DNA from: Tritrichomonas foetus
Lineage: Eukaryota; Parabasalia; Tritrichomonadida; Tritrichomonadidae
Direction: 5' to 3'
Length of the DNA stretch: 37,542 nt
NCBI GenBank assembly: GCA_001839685.1
Contig: MLAK01000620.1
Coordinates: forward strand, 51,347 to 88,888
This document shows, one piece after another, positions 9,901 through 16,899 of this stretch (the first letter of the stretch is position 1; each line of letters begins with the position of its first letter). The position numbers and the translations under genes are program-made. Under the pieces are notes generated by a model that saw nothing but the letters and a program-made list of their open reading frames with translations, made no database searches and was not told where the DNA came from.

Positions 9901-11718
9901 TATATCAAATTGCCGTTTTTTAAGTACATAGCAACCTCTCACACAACAGGTATTAATTAAACTAAAAATTAAATCATTCGAACACTGCTCAGTGTTTTCT
10001 TCTAAATCATTATTTTTTGTTATACCAACATTTTCTTCGTTTGAAGCAGTTGTTTCATTATTTAAAAAAACTTTTCCGTCATTTAAATTAACTTTTTCAT
10101 GTGAGCATTGATCTTGGTTATAGTTTTCGGACTTATCAGATGTAGTAAAAAGCCCAATAATTAAATCAATAAGCTCATCATCAATTAATTTTGATGCTAT
10201 ATAAGAAGATTCAATTAAGCATTGCATAATTTCTATTATTGGTCTGATATTACCTTCAATGTTGTCTTGCAAGTAATTTGTGCAATATTTCAAAAGCATA
10301 CATTGCATAGATGATTGTTGATGTTGATCTTTAGAAATTTGTTTAATACTGGCAAATGCAATTTTTTGATATTTTTTGCTTTTCAATAATTGGATTAAAA
10401 AATGTGATATTAATTCAGTAATTTTCTCGCTTTCATTTTTTGCTGCAATTAATTGTAATACGTCAATAGCATTTTTAGTTAGTGAACTGCTTTCAAATAC
10501 TTTCTTTAAGAAATCCAAAGACTTTTCTTCTCCAATCAGCTTTAAAACACGCAATAAGAAAGAAACATATATTTCTCGTTCAGAATGATTATTATGTATT
10601 GTTAAATTCCATAAATTATTTAATTCGGTGTCATTGGGAATTGCATATTTCAAATATTTTTTAATTGGTGATTTTAATTCAGCCAGTACATTCTCGTGTA
10701 ATTTATGTTTAAGGATAATTAATGAAAAGAATTGACTTGATGATGCCCATTGTTTGATAACAAAAGTGTCAGGAAAATAATCTCGAATAAAATGAAAGAT
10801 TTTTGATGCCATTATTTGCTTTTCGAGGATTTCTGAATTCAAACAAAAAATAATGAAGTCTAAAATAACAGTCAATTTGTTTTCATTCAATGCTAATTCT
10901 TTGATGAATTTTATTTCCTTTTTTAAGATATTTTGGAGAATTTTTGAATCAGAACTTCTTAAACTAGATATGTCAAATGATTTCAATGCCATTTCAAAAG
11001 ACGGATAGCATTCAGTGATGATATTCGCAGAATATTCGTCATTAATTTTATTGTAATTTCTAAATTGCTTCACTAAGAAAAGCAAAACCGATAATTTTTT
11101 AAGAAAAAGTTTCCTTTTTTCAATTTCTTCAGGTGTTTCATTTTTTTCATTTTGATCCTCTTTGCTTTTACTTTGTTGGATTGAATTTGAATCATTTTCG
11201 AGAGTTCCTTCTTTTTGTTCGGAATTCAAATTTATATTTTTTATCCGAAATTTGGTATTCTGTATACACTCAATAAGCGAATCTAAACCATTGTTTTTAA
11301 CAAACCGCTTAATAACGTCGAGAAATAACCTGGAATTAATTTGAGTATTGTATGAGCTGTTATAAATACTTGTCTTGTGATTGAATAGAGTTAAGATCGA
11401 TATTTCCAAATTTTCGAAATTTTTGGCGAAGAGGGAAGTGATGTGGATTGCAATTCTCGATAATAAGAATATAATCTTCGTTAGTTGGTCTTGATCTGGA
11501 ATTTCAAGATCGCATACATTTTGTATAATGCAATTTGCGTTGTATAAAATGAATTGTTCGGAATATTGCTCGATTGGAGGTGGTAATAATCCATTTTCGT
11601 CAAAATATCCTAACAGTCGTTCAAAATCGTTAAACATCTCGACATACATATCATTTTCGACTAAATAATCGGTGAGAAAAAGATTCCATGTCGGGAAATC
11701 TTCTTCAGGTGTTAACAT
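3952..11718 (-). CDS. Giant ubiquitin-specific protease, USP9X/USP34-like
   Basis: This cysteine protease, 2588 residues from the first in-frame ATG (11718), would remove ubiquitin from proteins. The frame extends further upstream only to a GTG, so ATG 11718 is preferred. Order of parts: helical repeat-like N-terminus; Asn/Gln/Tyr-rich linker (about 795-845); ubiquitin-like domain (about 851-911, ending in DITHNCALTLYN); USP domain (about 1272-1571); long helical C-terminus with an acidic run of seven Glu (about 2238-2256). The catalytic triad is complete: Cys1284 in LKNLGATCYLN, His1520 in HAEGGHYYSL, and Asp1536 in WFNFND. The USP domain has no CxxC pairs of the usual zinc ribbon. The UBL-before-USP layout is that of USP9X/USP24/USP34 relatives. 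One unknown base at 6647 makes a single residue undefined. Confidence 0.85.
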   Translation of the reverse strand: MLTPEEDFPTWNLFLTDYLVENDMYVEMFNDFERLLGYFDENGLLPPPIEQYSEQFILYNANCIIQNVCDLEIPDQDQLTKIIFLLSRIAIHITSLFAKNFENLEISILTLFNHKTSIYNSSYNTQINSRLFLDVIKRFVKNNGLDSLIECIQNTKFRIKNINLNSEQKEGTLENDSNSIQQSKSKEDQNEKNETPEEIEKRKLFLKKLSVLLFLVKQFRNYNKINDEYSANIITECYPSFEMALKSFDISSLRSSDSKILQNILKKEIKFIKELALNENKLTVILDFIIFCLNSEILEKQIMASKIFHFIRDYFPDTFVIKQWASSSQFFSLIILKHKLHENVLAELKSPIKKYLKYAIPNDTELNNLWNLTIHNNHSEREIYVSFLLRVLKLIGEEKSLDFLKKVFESSSLTKNAIDVLQLIAAKNESEKITELISHFLIQLLKSKKYQKIAFASIKQISKDQHQQSSMQCMLLKYCTNYLQDNIEGNIRPIIEIMQCLIESSYIASKLIDDELIDLIIGLFTTSDKSENYNQDQCSHEKVNLNDGKVFLNNETTASNEENVGITKNNDLEENTEQCSNDLIFSLINTCCVRGCYVLKKRQFDIIWSHIDSHAFSCFCDIMRKCGFSFLDSDISLFEYLDEYDFSKSDLVFVNFVSLFIYYLGKNENVIIESYHIRSNKFPTNFTIDGDNIDGFQYLVQIVTDAIDDTAAKEASTLIIIFASKMQHQSYIADYLMKRFLPILTDEHLELPKHRVCNLLYEFINYEENSSLSLDDFGLKCHKKPKLDKKIRINIFQNLNPQYPQYNPQFNNSNFQYNPNYNNNQYYSQNYNQNFNQPYMHFNQNQGQNIVLYVSPSISINKLCMKAGIKLNYTKDEVSLLYQGKMLDRDWTLKDYDITHNCALTLYNIQHRQFISKLPDSPDILASHLLYKKGLTKLLLDILREFEEPTELVKSVWKLLCILETDEETLAASADPNYSPILLSDSRTPYELVYNLQCVKLSLDDGVIEDTAFITDEIISLLLNDKVCNKGLKEAYTILINANQDQKIFPKTAFLVDHVISKLETIKSQSFIICAIKMLQKLANLNSEETCNQLFSENSRLSKYLLSLDSDTLFMLTRVFQVLSDKPKIFSFFSSFLFEADKTNELFFATYCNVLCNTITSDCDTKSLTTKICDKIKTASYPFLYGYCMVLNEIFIAKTEDIFDNKDIIEVLVDHFVNDSDEKTQETILGILNSILVEIPEMEEKVSNLLLPSFSIDTKQWNFDPRRYDKTSKYTGLKNLGATCYLNSIIQQLFINSVFRDQFKNIKSEENWIISLQKIFAYLQYSKMPFITTKEFCDNYKFIDNQPINTHDQQDGCEFYQSLLDKLPKELSKLFCGKIVNIIESVENNIKTENYESFFYLPLNVKGMNDFDESFGKSQEGSDISYFSEELNQKVEAKTYAKIAEVPEFLVIQLKRFEYDIETWTKYKVNSKFTVPYNINLWPYMSENYRKENSNSQNNNELDYELTGIVVHDGHAEGGHYYSLIKIDDKWFNFNDTLIEEISIEDLENLSSGTNNHSVEYGPSAYILFFSKMHKEIEGQSQKGIETQKTYEKTKHCVNYVNTEENFQSSRYYHEILKENNLYLYNQCVFRKPVLILILKQIRNPNVILSYVLNVGIHSKQNDSIKKLCKKFWHNLSEEDYENSLKLIIEXKENIKDFILNCSNEKILKTFLGVLVKLMNANSIDLTFPLIEYLGDHLNEMIPFWKQIPCMACLIFEFVKIAKMDYTRLIQQITDFLVNLYSIKGNFHKELEVGYLFSILIYLFDDFVDEKCFYSVLALYELIILSNNNNNYSKILTKHHPNTANATKSLNTNLENENKGLENDLNDEYNTNDTVFGHDNNSLSFLLFVECGIRKGLIIWETFADMVTKNNDITASVLVNLISSAKNKEYLVKRLETFQKNEQFYLFLSKVLLIFLVYNETLREQCIKYADITILKLLVDKSSRVRENGENCAHLLFPEVLPLDNYLKPEDLLDYPDNNYIIDSPVGYDEYEKQELVSDEIMPLFNIFIERVAEFTLNLSKSFKDYFMNVQHSNQYFLYFTSLERVISWIYLRSQTRNPKMIEAVWTLFTAIGRSEFQGGCNLYEFIRIFRYSQLRIERLDAKKLDEFVICIFPISFQYDKKLHEELFLNVLLVIDKDLTKFIQFNEFLETLTGFFTSNIRANIMNKIIMKLVDGMKNSSEFFEFLIGYVMKIASNDDNDDEEEEEEEKFNNDDDIEHSAEDIPKKQRMTWQQVCIILFSHEIDETLFLKILRFINDQLSLGIQYTKNYEQIGFIIHQLNNQVMKYFNHHIKNRNQISPNKESDNNTNPDDESHNEIETINIEANGKQIEIFNTLKMIVLNLAQGFTLIHDCMKSFREFIVTICFALNDKELLYNVINTISSLQISSSSAWETLTIHAQLSNDIHTLLYRLKIFLEKCDFNQSHTALSHVKKRLSIDNNFLNHEKEIVDLLPILIFASRKSFEYGLDFLRFCAQKLSENCLLDLFDDFYNVSMKKLKKEICSIWIRSAAVLIEERPDCKEAMLSKAHFDNSVIENWPDSVEDCIYLFL

Positions 11719-11959
11719 GATGGATAGATAGAGTTTTAAATTTTCAGAGGCAAATTGAACAATATTTGTAATCAAAAAGTTCACATGTCATAATTTTACT
11801 CGACAAAAAAGAACAACTTTTGAAAGAGACATGATTTTGTATCAAAATATTCACCTAAACCGACCCATTATACGTTTTCAAAAAATTTCGATCAGGCATA
11901 TAAACTTTTTGTAGTAAAATAGTTTTAATGGCATTTTTTATTTTTTTATTCCAGATAAA
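11719..11959. promoter_or_regulatory. Probable shared divergent promoter region
   Basis: These 241 nt separate the minus-strand USP gene from the plus-strand 789-residue gene and must carry both promoters. No perfect initiator motif is near either ATG; TCAATTT on the minus strand and GCATTTT on the plus strand are one mismatch away. Confidence 0.35.
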
Positions 11960-14329
11960 ATGGAATATGAAAAATATCTTCATGAAATTGAATCCCTCAA
12001 TCAAAAAATAGAAACATCTTATGTCTTTGAACCTGAACTGCTCAAAAATGATTGTACAAAATATATTTTACAGAACATCAAAAATTATTGTTATAAATCA
12101 TACTTATATTCACTTTTTGAATATCAATCAAGAATAACGCCAACTGATTGTCTTAATCTTCCTTTTTTGGATATAACTAATGAATGCGATGAATCATTTC
12201 GAGAGACTTTGAAAAATATTCCAAATTTAATTCAAGAATTTATTCGTGATAAATCCAAAGCTCAAACAAATTTCTTATATTTTCAATGTATTAATAACGA
12301 ATATATTGATTATTTTTGGAATGTTACTTTTCCCAATATATTTGGTGGGTTTTTATCAATTGATGATTGTGAAAATGCACAACAATTTCTCAATTTATTA
12401 TTTGATTTGGATATACAAGATAGAGAAAAATTTGATAAATCTGACTTTAATTCTCAAATTCCTCTTGCGGTGTTTAGTTTTATTAAACATAATTTTCTAT
12501 TTTGCCAAAATTTCAATCAACTTTTTTATTCGAAATTAATTCAGAGTCAAGAACCATTATTAAGCAATAAAGAAATTCAAACTAATTTGTTAATAGAAGC
12601 CCTTATAGATTCTTTAGTATATCTTCAAAAGCCACAATACGAAATCTTCCAGAGATTCATGAAACATGATTTTGAAGTTGAATTTAACTTTCCAATGAAG
12701 TGTGTAATTGATTATTTGTTAATTCCTTTGATCAAAAATTGGCAATTTTCTCCTTTCTTTTGTGCTAATGATATTTTGTTTAATTTATTGGATGAATCTT
12801 GCTCGTTAATTGATCAACTAGTAGAAATTAAAACTAAACTAGAAATAAAACAATTTTTTCACTCTTTAATTCAAACATTTGAAAATGGAAATAATTGGGA
12901 TTCTACTTCAATTGACATCAAAAAAGTGACATTCAACTCTACTTCAACTTATGTATTATCACAGTTGGATATAATTTTGCTTTTTTATATATTTCAATCT
13001 CCTATAAGCGAAAATTGTATGATGATTAACCAATATGTTCCGAAAATTGAACAAAAAATTCCAAATTTGGATATCACGAAAACGCACAAGAAATTTAGAT
13101 TTTATTTTATTTCCAATTTTATTAAAATTGAGAACGAGCAACCCACAAATCCTGATGATGGAAATTTATATCAACAAGCAAAATGGAATGAACTTCAATT
13201 TTATCAAAAGATTACTCGAAGGAAAATCACAGATTTCTTGGATAAAGATCCAGAAAAGTTTAGCGATGATCAGTTATATTTAATATCAAAAGTGGAACAA
13301 AATATGAACGAAAAAATTGAATTTGAAGCGAATTATCAACACAACATGAAATATTTTGACCTAATAAAAAAGCAAATAGAGTCGCTTGATGCTATTTTAT
13401 TACAAATAGGTGCTTTATTATCTAAAATATGGATTATTCCTAATGAACACGACATCATAGCTAACCGGGTAAAAATTATTAAGGATTACTTCGTACAAAT
13501 AATTCAACAATTATTAATGAAAATTATGAAAATCTTACATCAGAATTCAATCGTTTCACCTGTAAATGAAAGCTCACTGAAGAAAGCACAATTAAAAAGA
13601 TTATGGGAAACTGAAATTTTCAAAACTATAGAATCCAATGAAAATAAGATTTTTATTCCAAAGTCTGGAAAAATTGAATTATTGAATTTTTTAAGCAAGC
13701 ATATGAACAAATTATATATCCTTGCTTTTCAAGGTATTTTTTATGAATATCTAGAAAATATTTACAATAGTTTCAATTATATTTTTGTTGGTATTCATTA
13801 CAACTTGAAATATCAAAAAGCTCAGAAGAATTATAAATCTATAAACAACTTAATCATGGCACAGCATGAAATTGAACCAATTCCAGAAGTTTTCGCGAAA
13901 TTGAAACTTTTGAAGAATTTCGGCTTTATTCCTTTCTTTTCTTATTTATTTATATGTATGACTTCCAAAGGCTGTACTGATCTTCTTACCATTGGACCTC
14001 TTCTAAATGTACTTCCAACAGTATCCCAATTAGTAGAAAATATATGTGGTGATGAAAACCATTGTTTGAAATCTTTAATGGAAATGAGCGATATTGATAG
14101 ATCAATCGATAGAACTGAGTTGATTTATCAAATGATTCTTTATTCTATTCAATGTTCAATATCAAATGACGATCTGAGTGCGATTAAGAATGGAATGTCT
14201 CATTTTCTCAATATCATAGATCAACTTCACGTAACAATGTATAAAACTCAAGGAGAAAGTGAGCATCCAATGTTTAATCAATTATATGATCATGTAAACC
14301 ATTTTATTAATCTAATAAATCCAAAGTAA
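11960..14329 (+). CDS. Unrecognised 789-residue helical protein
   Basis: I do not recognise this protein. It begins at ATG 11960, ends with TAA immediately followed by AC (TAAAC), and has the same AT-rich codon use as its neighbours. It is mostly helical by composition, rich in Leu, Ile, Phe, Asn and Lys, with no signal peptide, no clear membrane segment and no catalytic motif seen. Recognisable blocks useful for searching are YFWNVTFPNIFGGFLSID (116-133), a charged central region (about 400-470) and NFGFIPFFSYLFICMTSKG near residues 652-670. A helical regulator of small GTPases (GAP- or VPS9-like) crossed my mind but no key residues support it. It shares a 241-nt divergent promoter region with the USP gene. 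Confidence 0.7.
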   Translation: MEYEKYLHEIESLNQKIETSYVFEPELLKNDCTKYILQNIKNYCYKSYLYSLFEYQSRITPTDCLNLPFLDITNECDESFRETLKNIPNLIQEFIRDKSKAQTNFLYFQCINNEYIDYFWNVTFPNIFGGFLSIDDCENAQQFLNLLFDLDIQDREKFDKSDFNSQIPLAVFSFIKHNFLFCQNFNQLFYSKLIQSQEPLLSNKEIQTNLLIEALIDSLVYLQKPQYEIFQRFMKHDFEVEFNFPMKCVIDYLLIPLIKNWQFSPFFCANDILFNLLDESCSLIDQLVEIKTKLEIKQFFHSLIQTFENGNNWDSTSIDIKKVTFNSTSTYVLSQLDIILLFYIFQSPISENCMMINQYVPKIEQKIPNLDITKTHKKFRFYFISNFIKIENEQPTNPDDGNLYQQAKWNELQFYQKITRRKITDFLDKDPEKFSDDQLYLISKVEQNMNEKIEFEANYQHNMKYFDLIKKQIESLDAILLQIGALLSKIWIIPNEHDIIANRVKIIKDYFVQIIQQLLMKIMKILHQNSIVSPVNESSLKKAQLKRLWETEIFKTIESNENKIFIPKSGKIELLNFLSKHMNKLYILAFQGIFYEYLENIYNSFNYIFVGIHYNLKYQKAQKNYKSINNLIMAQHEIEPIPEVFAKLKLLKNFGFIPFFSYLFICMTSKGCTDLLTIGPLLNVLPTVSQLVENICGDENHCLKSLMEMSDIDRSIDRTELIYQMILYSIQCSISNDDLSAIKNGMSHFLNIIDQLHVTMYKTQGESEHPMFNQLYDHVNHFINLINPK

Positions 14330-14458
14330 ACGGGAAATCTTTCTTACAACTTCTTCTCTTAATTTTTTAAAATAATTAACCAAATTATTAAAAAATAAAA
14401 ATAATCGAGAAAAAAATAATCGAGAATTATTCATTATTTATAAAATACTTGTCTAAAT

Positions 14459-14850
14459 TTATTGCCGATCAGACTTTGAATTGGAATCAGAATTATGATT
14501 CATACTTTTAATGTTGTCTTCAAATCCAAAATTATATGATTCAGATATTTCGAAAAATCCATTTTCTTTCATATTTTTCTGTACTTTTTCCATTATTTGC
14601 TTAATATATTCATCATTCAATGAATTATTTATGAATTTTATGAATTTTCTTTTGATAGTTCTGCATGATATTGATATCTGATGGACTTTTAATTATTTTG
14701 GTGCATTTCTATATTTAAATGGTAATTACCTATTTCTTTGGCTGCAAAAATTTGTTATACATTTTCAAATTCCACATTTCCAATTTTGTAATTCGCTCAA
14801 GATTTTCATGTAATTTACTTATTTGGAGTATTGAAAAAGACTTTTTGCAT
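14459..14850 (-). pseudogene. Coding-like minus-strand remnant with frameshifts and stops
   Basis: The minus strand carries three successive stretches that read like protein but in different frames. Upstream is a coiled-coil-like piece ending in KMYNKFLQPKK before TAG. Then comes KCTKIIKSPSDINIMQNYQK. The last piece is NNSLNDEYIKQIMEKVQKN and onward, to a TAA at 14459-14461. No ATG starts the set and the upstream end meets the tRNA gene. This looks like the decayed 3' part of a protein gene. The family is not recognised, and chance AT-rich reading cannot be excluded. Confidence 0.35.
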
Positions 14851-14855
14851 ATAGT

Positions 14856-14955
14856 TCCAGGGTCGTCTAATGGTAGGGCAGGTTTCTTGATTCTCTTTGA
14901 CTATCGTCGAAGCGGCAATAATTACCTAATCGAGGTTCAATTCCTCGCCTTGGAT
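14856..14955 (+). tRNA. tRNA gene with an intron of about 29 nt (isotype uncertain, possibly Gln)
   Basis: The acceptor stem TCCAGGG (14856-14862) pairs with CCTTGGA (14948-14954) with one G-U. The D arm GTCTAATGGTAGGGC has A14 and the G18G19 pair. The T arm CGAGG-TTCAATT-CCTCG (14931-14947) is perfect and serves as B box. Nine T follow from 14955, giving U73 plus a Pol III terminator. The body is about 28 nt too long, and the excess (near 14892-14920) contains a 7-bp hairpin, CTTTGAC-TATC-GTCGAAG, so an anticodon-loop intron is the best reading. The anticodon stem is poor (GGT/ACC plus two U-U), so the anticodon is uncertain. The loop shows CTTGAT, giving UUG (Gln, consistent with U73, but with C33) or UGA (Ser, but without a long variable arm). 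A degenerate tRNA is possible. Confidence 0.72.
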
Positions 14956-14963
14956 TTTTTTTT
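14955..14963 (+). terminator. Pol III oligo-T terminator of the tRNA gene
   Basis: A run of nine T directly follows the acceptor stem; the first T serves as discriminator base 73. Confidence 0.7.
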
Positions 14964-15045
14964 CCCTTTGAGAAATACTAAAGTATAGAAAAAAAATTGA
15001 ATGGCTTCTCAAAATAATTCACCTTTAAATTAATCATCTAAAAAA

Positions 15046-15052
15046 TCATTCT
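15046..15052 (+). promoter_or_regulatory. Initiator-like element (TCATTCT)
   Basis: The motif lies 17 nt (from its A) ahead of the ATG at 15065, the expected spacing for a trichomonad Inr, and supports the small downstream gene being real. Confidence 0.45.
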
Positions 15053-15064
15053 TCCTTTTTCCCA

Positions 15065-15481
15065 ATGGAGCATTTTTCATATACTCAGCCTCAACCAATA
15101 TCATGTCCACTTATGGAGCATTCCATAACAAACTATGTTTCAAGGACTTCAAAAAGAGGCCGTGGACATCGAAAAAGAAATGATGATGATCAAAATGTTG
15201 CAAATCTTATTCCATTAGAGTTAAATGAAAGTGCTAATAATTCTTATTTATCTTATCAAAGTGCACTTGCTGCAGCAGTTAAACAAATTGTTGAAAGTGA
15301 AGAAAATTCACTTGATAATTTAGTTTTATCGTTTTCAAGATTTAATTATTATGATCCATGCACCAAATCATATAAAACTCCTGCATTGACATCAGCTAAT
15401 CATATTATTTTTATATTTGAAAACTCAGAATACTTTTCTAATCGTTATTTCATCGAAGATAACAAAATTTTCAAAAAATGA
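15065..15481 (+). CDS. Small hypothetical protein with basic RGRGHRKR patch
   Basis: Product of 138 residues that I do not recognise. Its N-terminal third carries a strongly basic patch, SKRGRGHRKRNDDD (about 29-42), which could bind nucleic acid or act as a nuclear localisation signal. A predicted helix follows (SYQSALAAAVKQIVESEE, about 64-81). Then comes an aromatic-rich end with FSRFNYYDPCTKSYKTPAL, a pattern that looks structured rather than random. There is no signal peptide or membrane segment. An initiator-like motif at proper distance and codon use like its neighbours argue for a true gene. It sits just downstream of the tRNA on the same strand but would be transcribed by a different polymerase. 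Confidence 0.6.
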   Translation: MEHFSYTQPQPISCPLMEHSITNYVSRTSKRGRGHRKRNDDDQNVANLIPLELNESANNSYLSYQSALAAAVKQIVESEENSLDNLVLSFSRFNYYDPCTKSYKTPALTSANHIIFIFENSEYFSNRYFIEDNKIFKK

Positions 15482-15713
15482 TTTTTCTGTTTTCAATTTT
15501 TTCCCCTTATTTTCTATTTTTATTCCATATTTTTGTTCTTTTAATAAACTATTATCACAATATTTTCGTTTATATGCATTTTAATTCTTACTAAATATCT
15601 ACAATAATAAAATTTAGAGTTAATATCTCATTCTGTAGTATGCTTTTTTCGTTGTCAGACTTCTGTTAAAACAATTCCATGAGATTCATGTTTATTAGAA
15701 CTAAATATATGTT

Positions 15714-16262
15714 TCAGACTTCTGGATTGATTAACTGATCAATAAGATTCATTATATCTTTCTTCATTGGAGATTCATCTTCAACATAATAGATTCCATT
15801 TAATCTAAGAATTGTGTTTACAGCATTGATGATAGCATTGTATTTTCGTTCTTTTTGGTTCATTTTGTCAAATAAATAGTTTGAATTTGGTCCGGACAAA
15901 TACATATTGTTTTTTATAAATGATTCCACATCTTCAGTTTTTCCTTTATTATAATTTGGTGATAGCACTTTCATAAGATCTTCATCAAAATCATCACCAA
16001 AAGCTTTTGAGCCTAAGTTAAAAGCTTTGGTCCTTTTATTTCTTTGTCTATTAGAGAAAGGCTGCCTGTTGAAGTTGTACGGATTGTAGCCAAACTGACT
16101 TTCTCCAAGCATTTGACTCTGAAATGGAGATACATTGTTTCCAAACATGTAATTTTGAACATGATTTTTCTTTGTTTTTCTTCTTTTGGCAGAGAACCTA
16201 TGACTACCTTTGTGTTTTACCTTAGCAACAGAAACAGTGCATAGAAAATATAAGATGATCAT
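15714..16262 (-). CDS. Small secreted basic protein (signal peptide), unknown function
   Basis: An upstream in-frame ATG exists at 16304, but the initiator-like TCACTTT (16294-16300, minus strand) lies inside its first codons, so that ATG would not be in the transcript. ATG 16262 is therefore chosen, giving 182 residues. This start places a classic signal peptide at the very N-terminus, MIILYFLCTVSVA, followed by a very basic stretch (KVKHKGSHRFSAKRRKTKKN). The middle is rich in Asn, Phe, Gly, Tyr and Gln (about 35-75), and the C-terminal part looks helical (KERKYNAIINAVNTILRLNG). No catalytic motif or GPI-like tail is seen. Secretion or vesicle targeting is inferred from the signal; the function is unknown. 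Confidence 0.65.
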   Translation of the reverse strand: MIILYFLCTVSVAKVKHKGSHRFSAKRRKTKKNHVQNYMFGNNVSPFQSQMLGESQFGYNPYNFNRQPFSNRQRNKRTKAFNLGSKAFGDDFDEDLMKVLSPNYNKGKTEDVESFIKNNMYLSGPNSNYLFDKMNQKERKYNAIINAVNTILRLNGIYYVEDESPMKKDIMNLIDQLINPEV

Positions 16263-16293
16263 GATTTTTTTTTCAGGAGAAACGGTTTCATTC

Positions 16294-16300
16294 AAAGTGA
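16294..16300 (-). promoter_or_regulatory. Initiator-like element (TCACTTT), decides the start of the secreted protein
   Basis: TCACTTT on the minus strand predicts transcription from 16298, 36 nt upstream of ATG 16262 and downstream of the alternative ATG at 16304. Confidence 0.5.
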
Positions 16301-16659
16301 ACATATTACAATTTACATTTTTGATAAAATCTGGATCAATAACTAGAATAGTATAAGTATTTAAACAAAATTGGTGAGAGAATGTTATAAATCATTATTC
16401 TGATGATTTTCCAAAATAAGATTTGAATCGGATAAATTATATTCACTTAATTTAACTAGTTTTTATCCTTTTAACAAATAATGGGAAGATTTAAGGCGAT
16501 TTAAGGGAATTTATCACTGAATTCAATAAAAGAAAATTGACAAAATTTTCTTTTTTCGTAAAACTACAGCTTTATCTTTATGGAATCCTAAATTGATCAT
16601 CTATCAGATTGATATATTTCACACAACATTCACCTATTCAATATTATCGCATCCATCTC

Positions 16660-16681
16660 AGTGAAGTGATATCACTTCACT
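16660..16681. promoter_or_regulatory. Perfect 22-bp palindrome, half-site AGTGAAGTGAT
   Basis: The 11-nt half-site AGTGAAGTGAT is followed at once by its exact reverse complement. Each strand therefore carries an initiator-like TCACTT pointing outward. It lies about 220 nt ahead of the isomerase ATG and about 400 nt from the secreted-protein ATG. A dimeric regulator site is possible; no function is demonstrated. Confidence 0.4.
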
Positions 16682-16866
16682 ACATTTTAAGGCCAATTCA
16701 TAGAAGATAAAGGCGAATTCTTCACAAAATGATATTCGTCATTCAAAATTTAATTTAAAAAGTTACACGAGCTTTTTTTCTAAGAAAAGATTTTCTCATT
16801 TTTCATTCAAAAATTTCAATTGGAATTCACAGATGCTCACAAAAATATCTTTCTTCGATTTTTTCT

Positions 16867-16873
16867 TCACTTT
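16867..16873 (+). promoter_or_regulatory. Initiator-like element (TCACTTT) of the rhamnose isomerase gene
   Basis: The A at 16869 would be the transcription start, 31 nt ahead of ATG 16900. Confidence 0.5.
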
Positions 16874-16899
16874 TTTTTTACTGGAAAAACCAAAAACGC

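Larger units (their letters stand above)
16305..16899. other. Intergenic region between divergent genes
   Basis: About 595 nt without a gene. It contains a perfect 22-bp palindrome (16660-16681) and the initiator of the rhamnose isomerase gene; both flanking genes must be promoted from here. Confidence 0.5.

Noticed and set aside
11719..11784. 22-residue extension of the giant USP starting at GTG
   Set aside because: No ATG is in that frame; TGA CAT GTG precedes it, and ATG 11718 is the first proper start.
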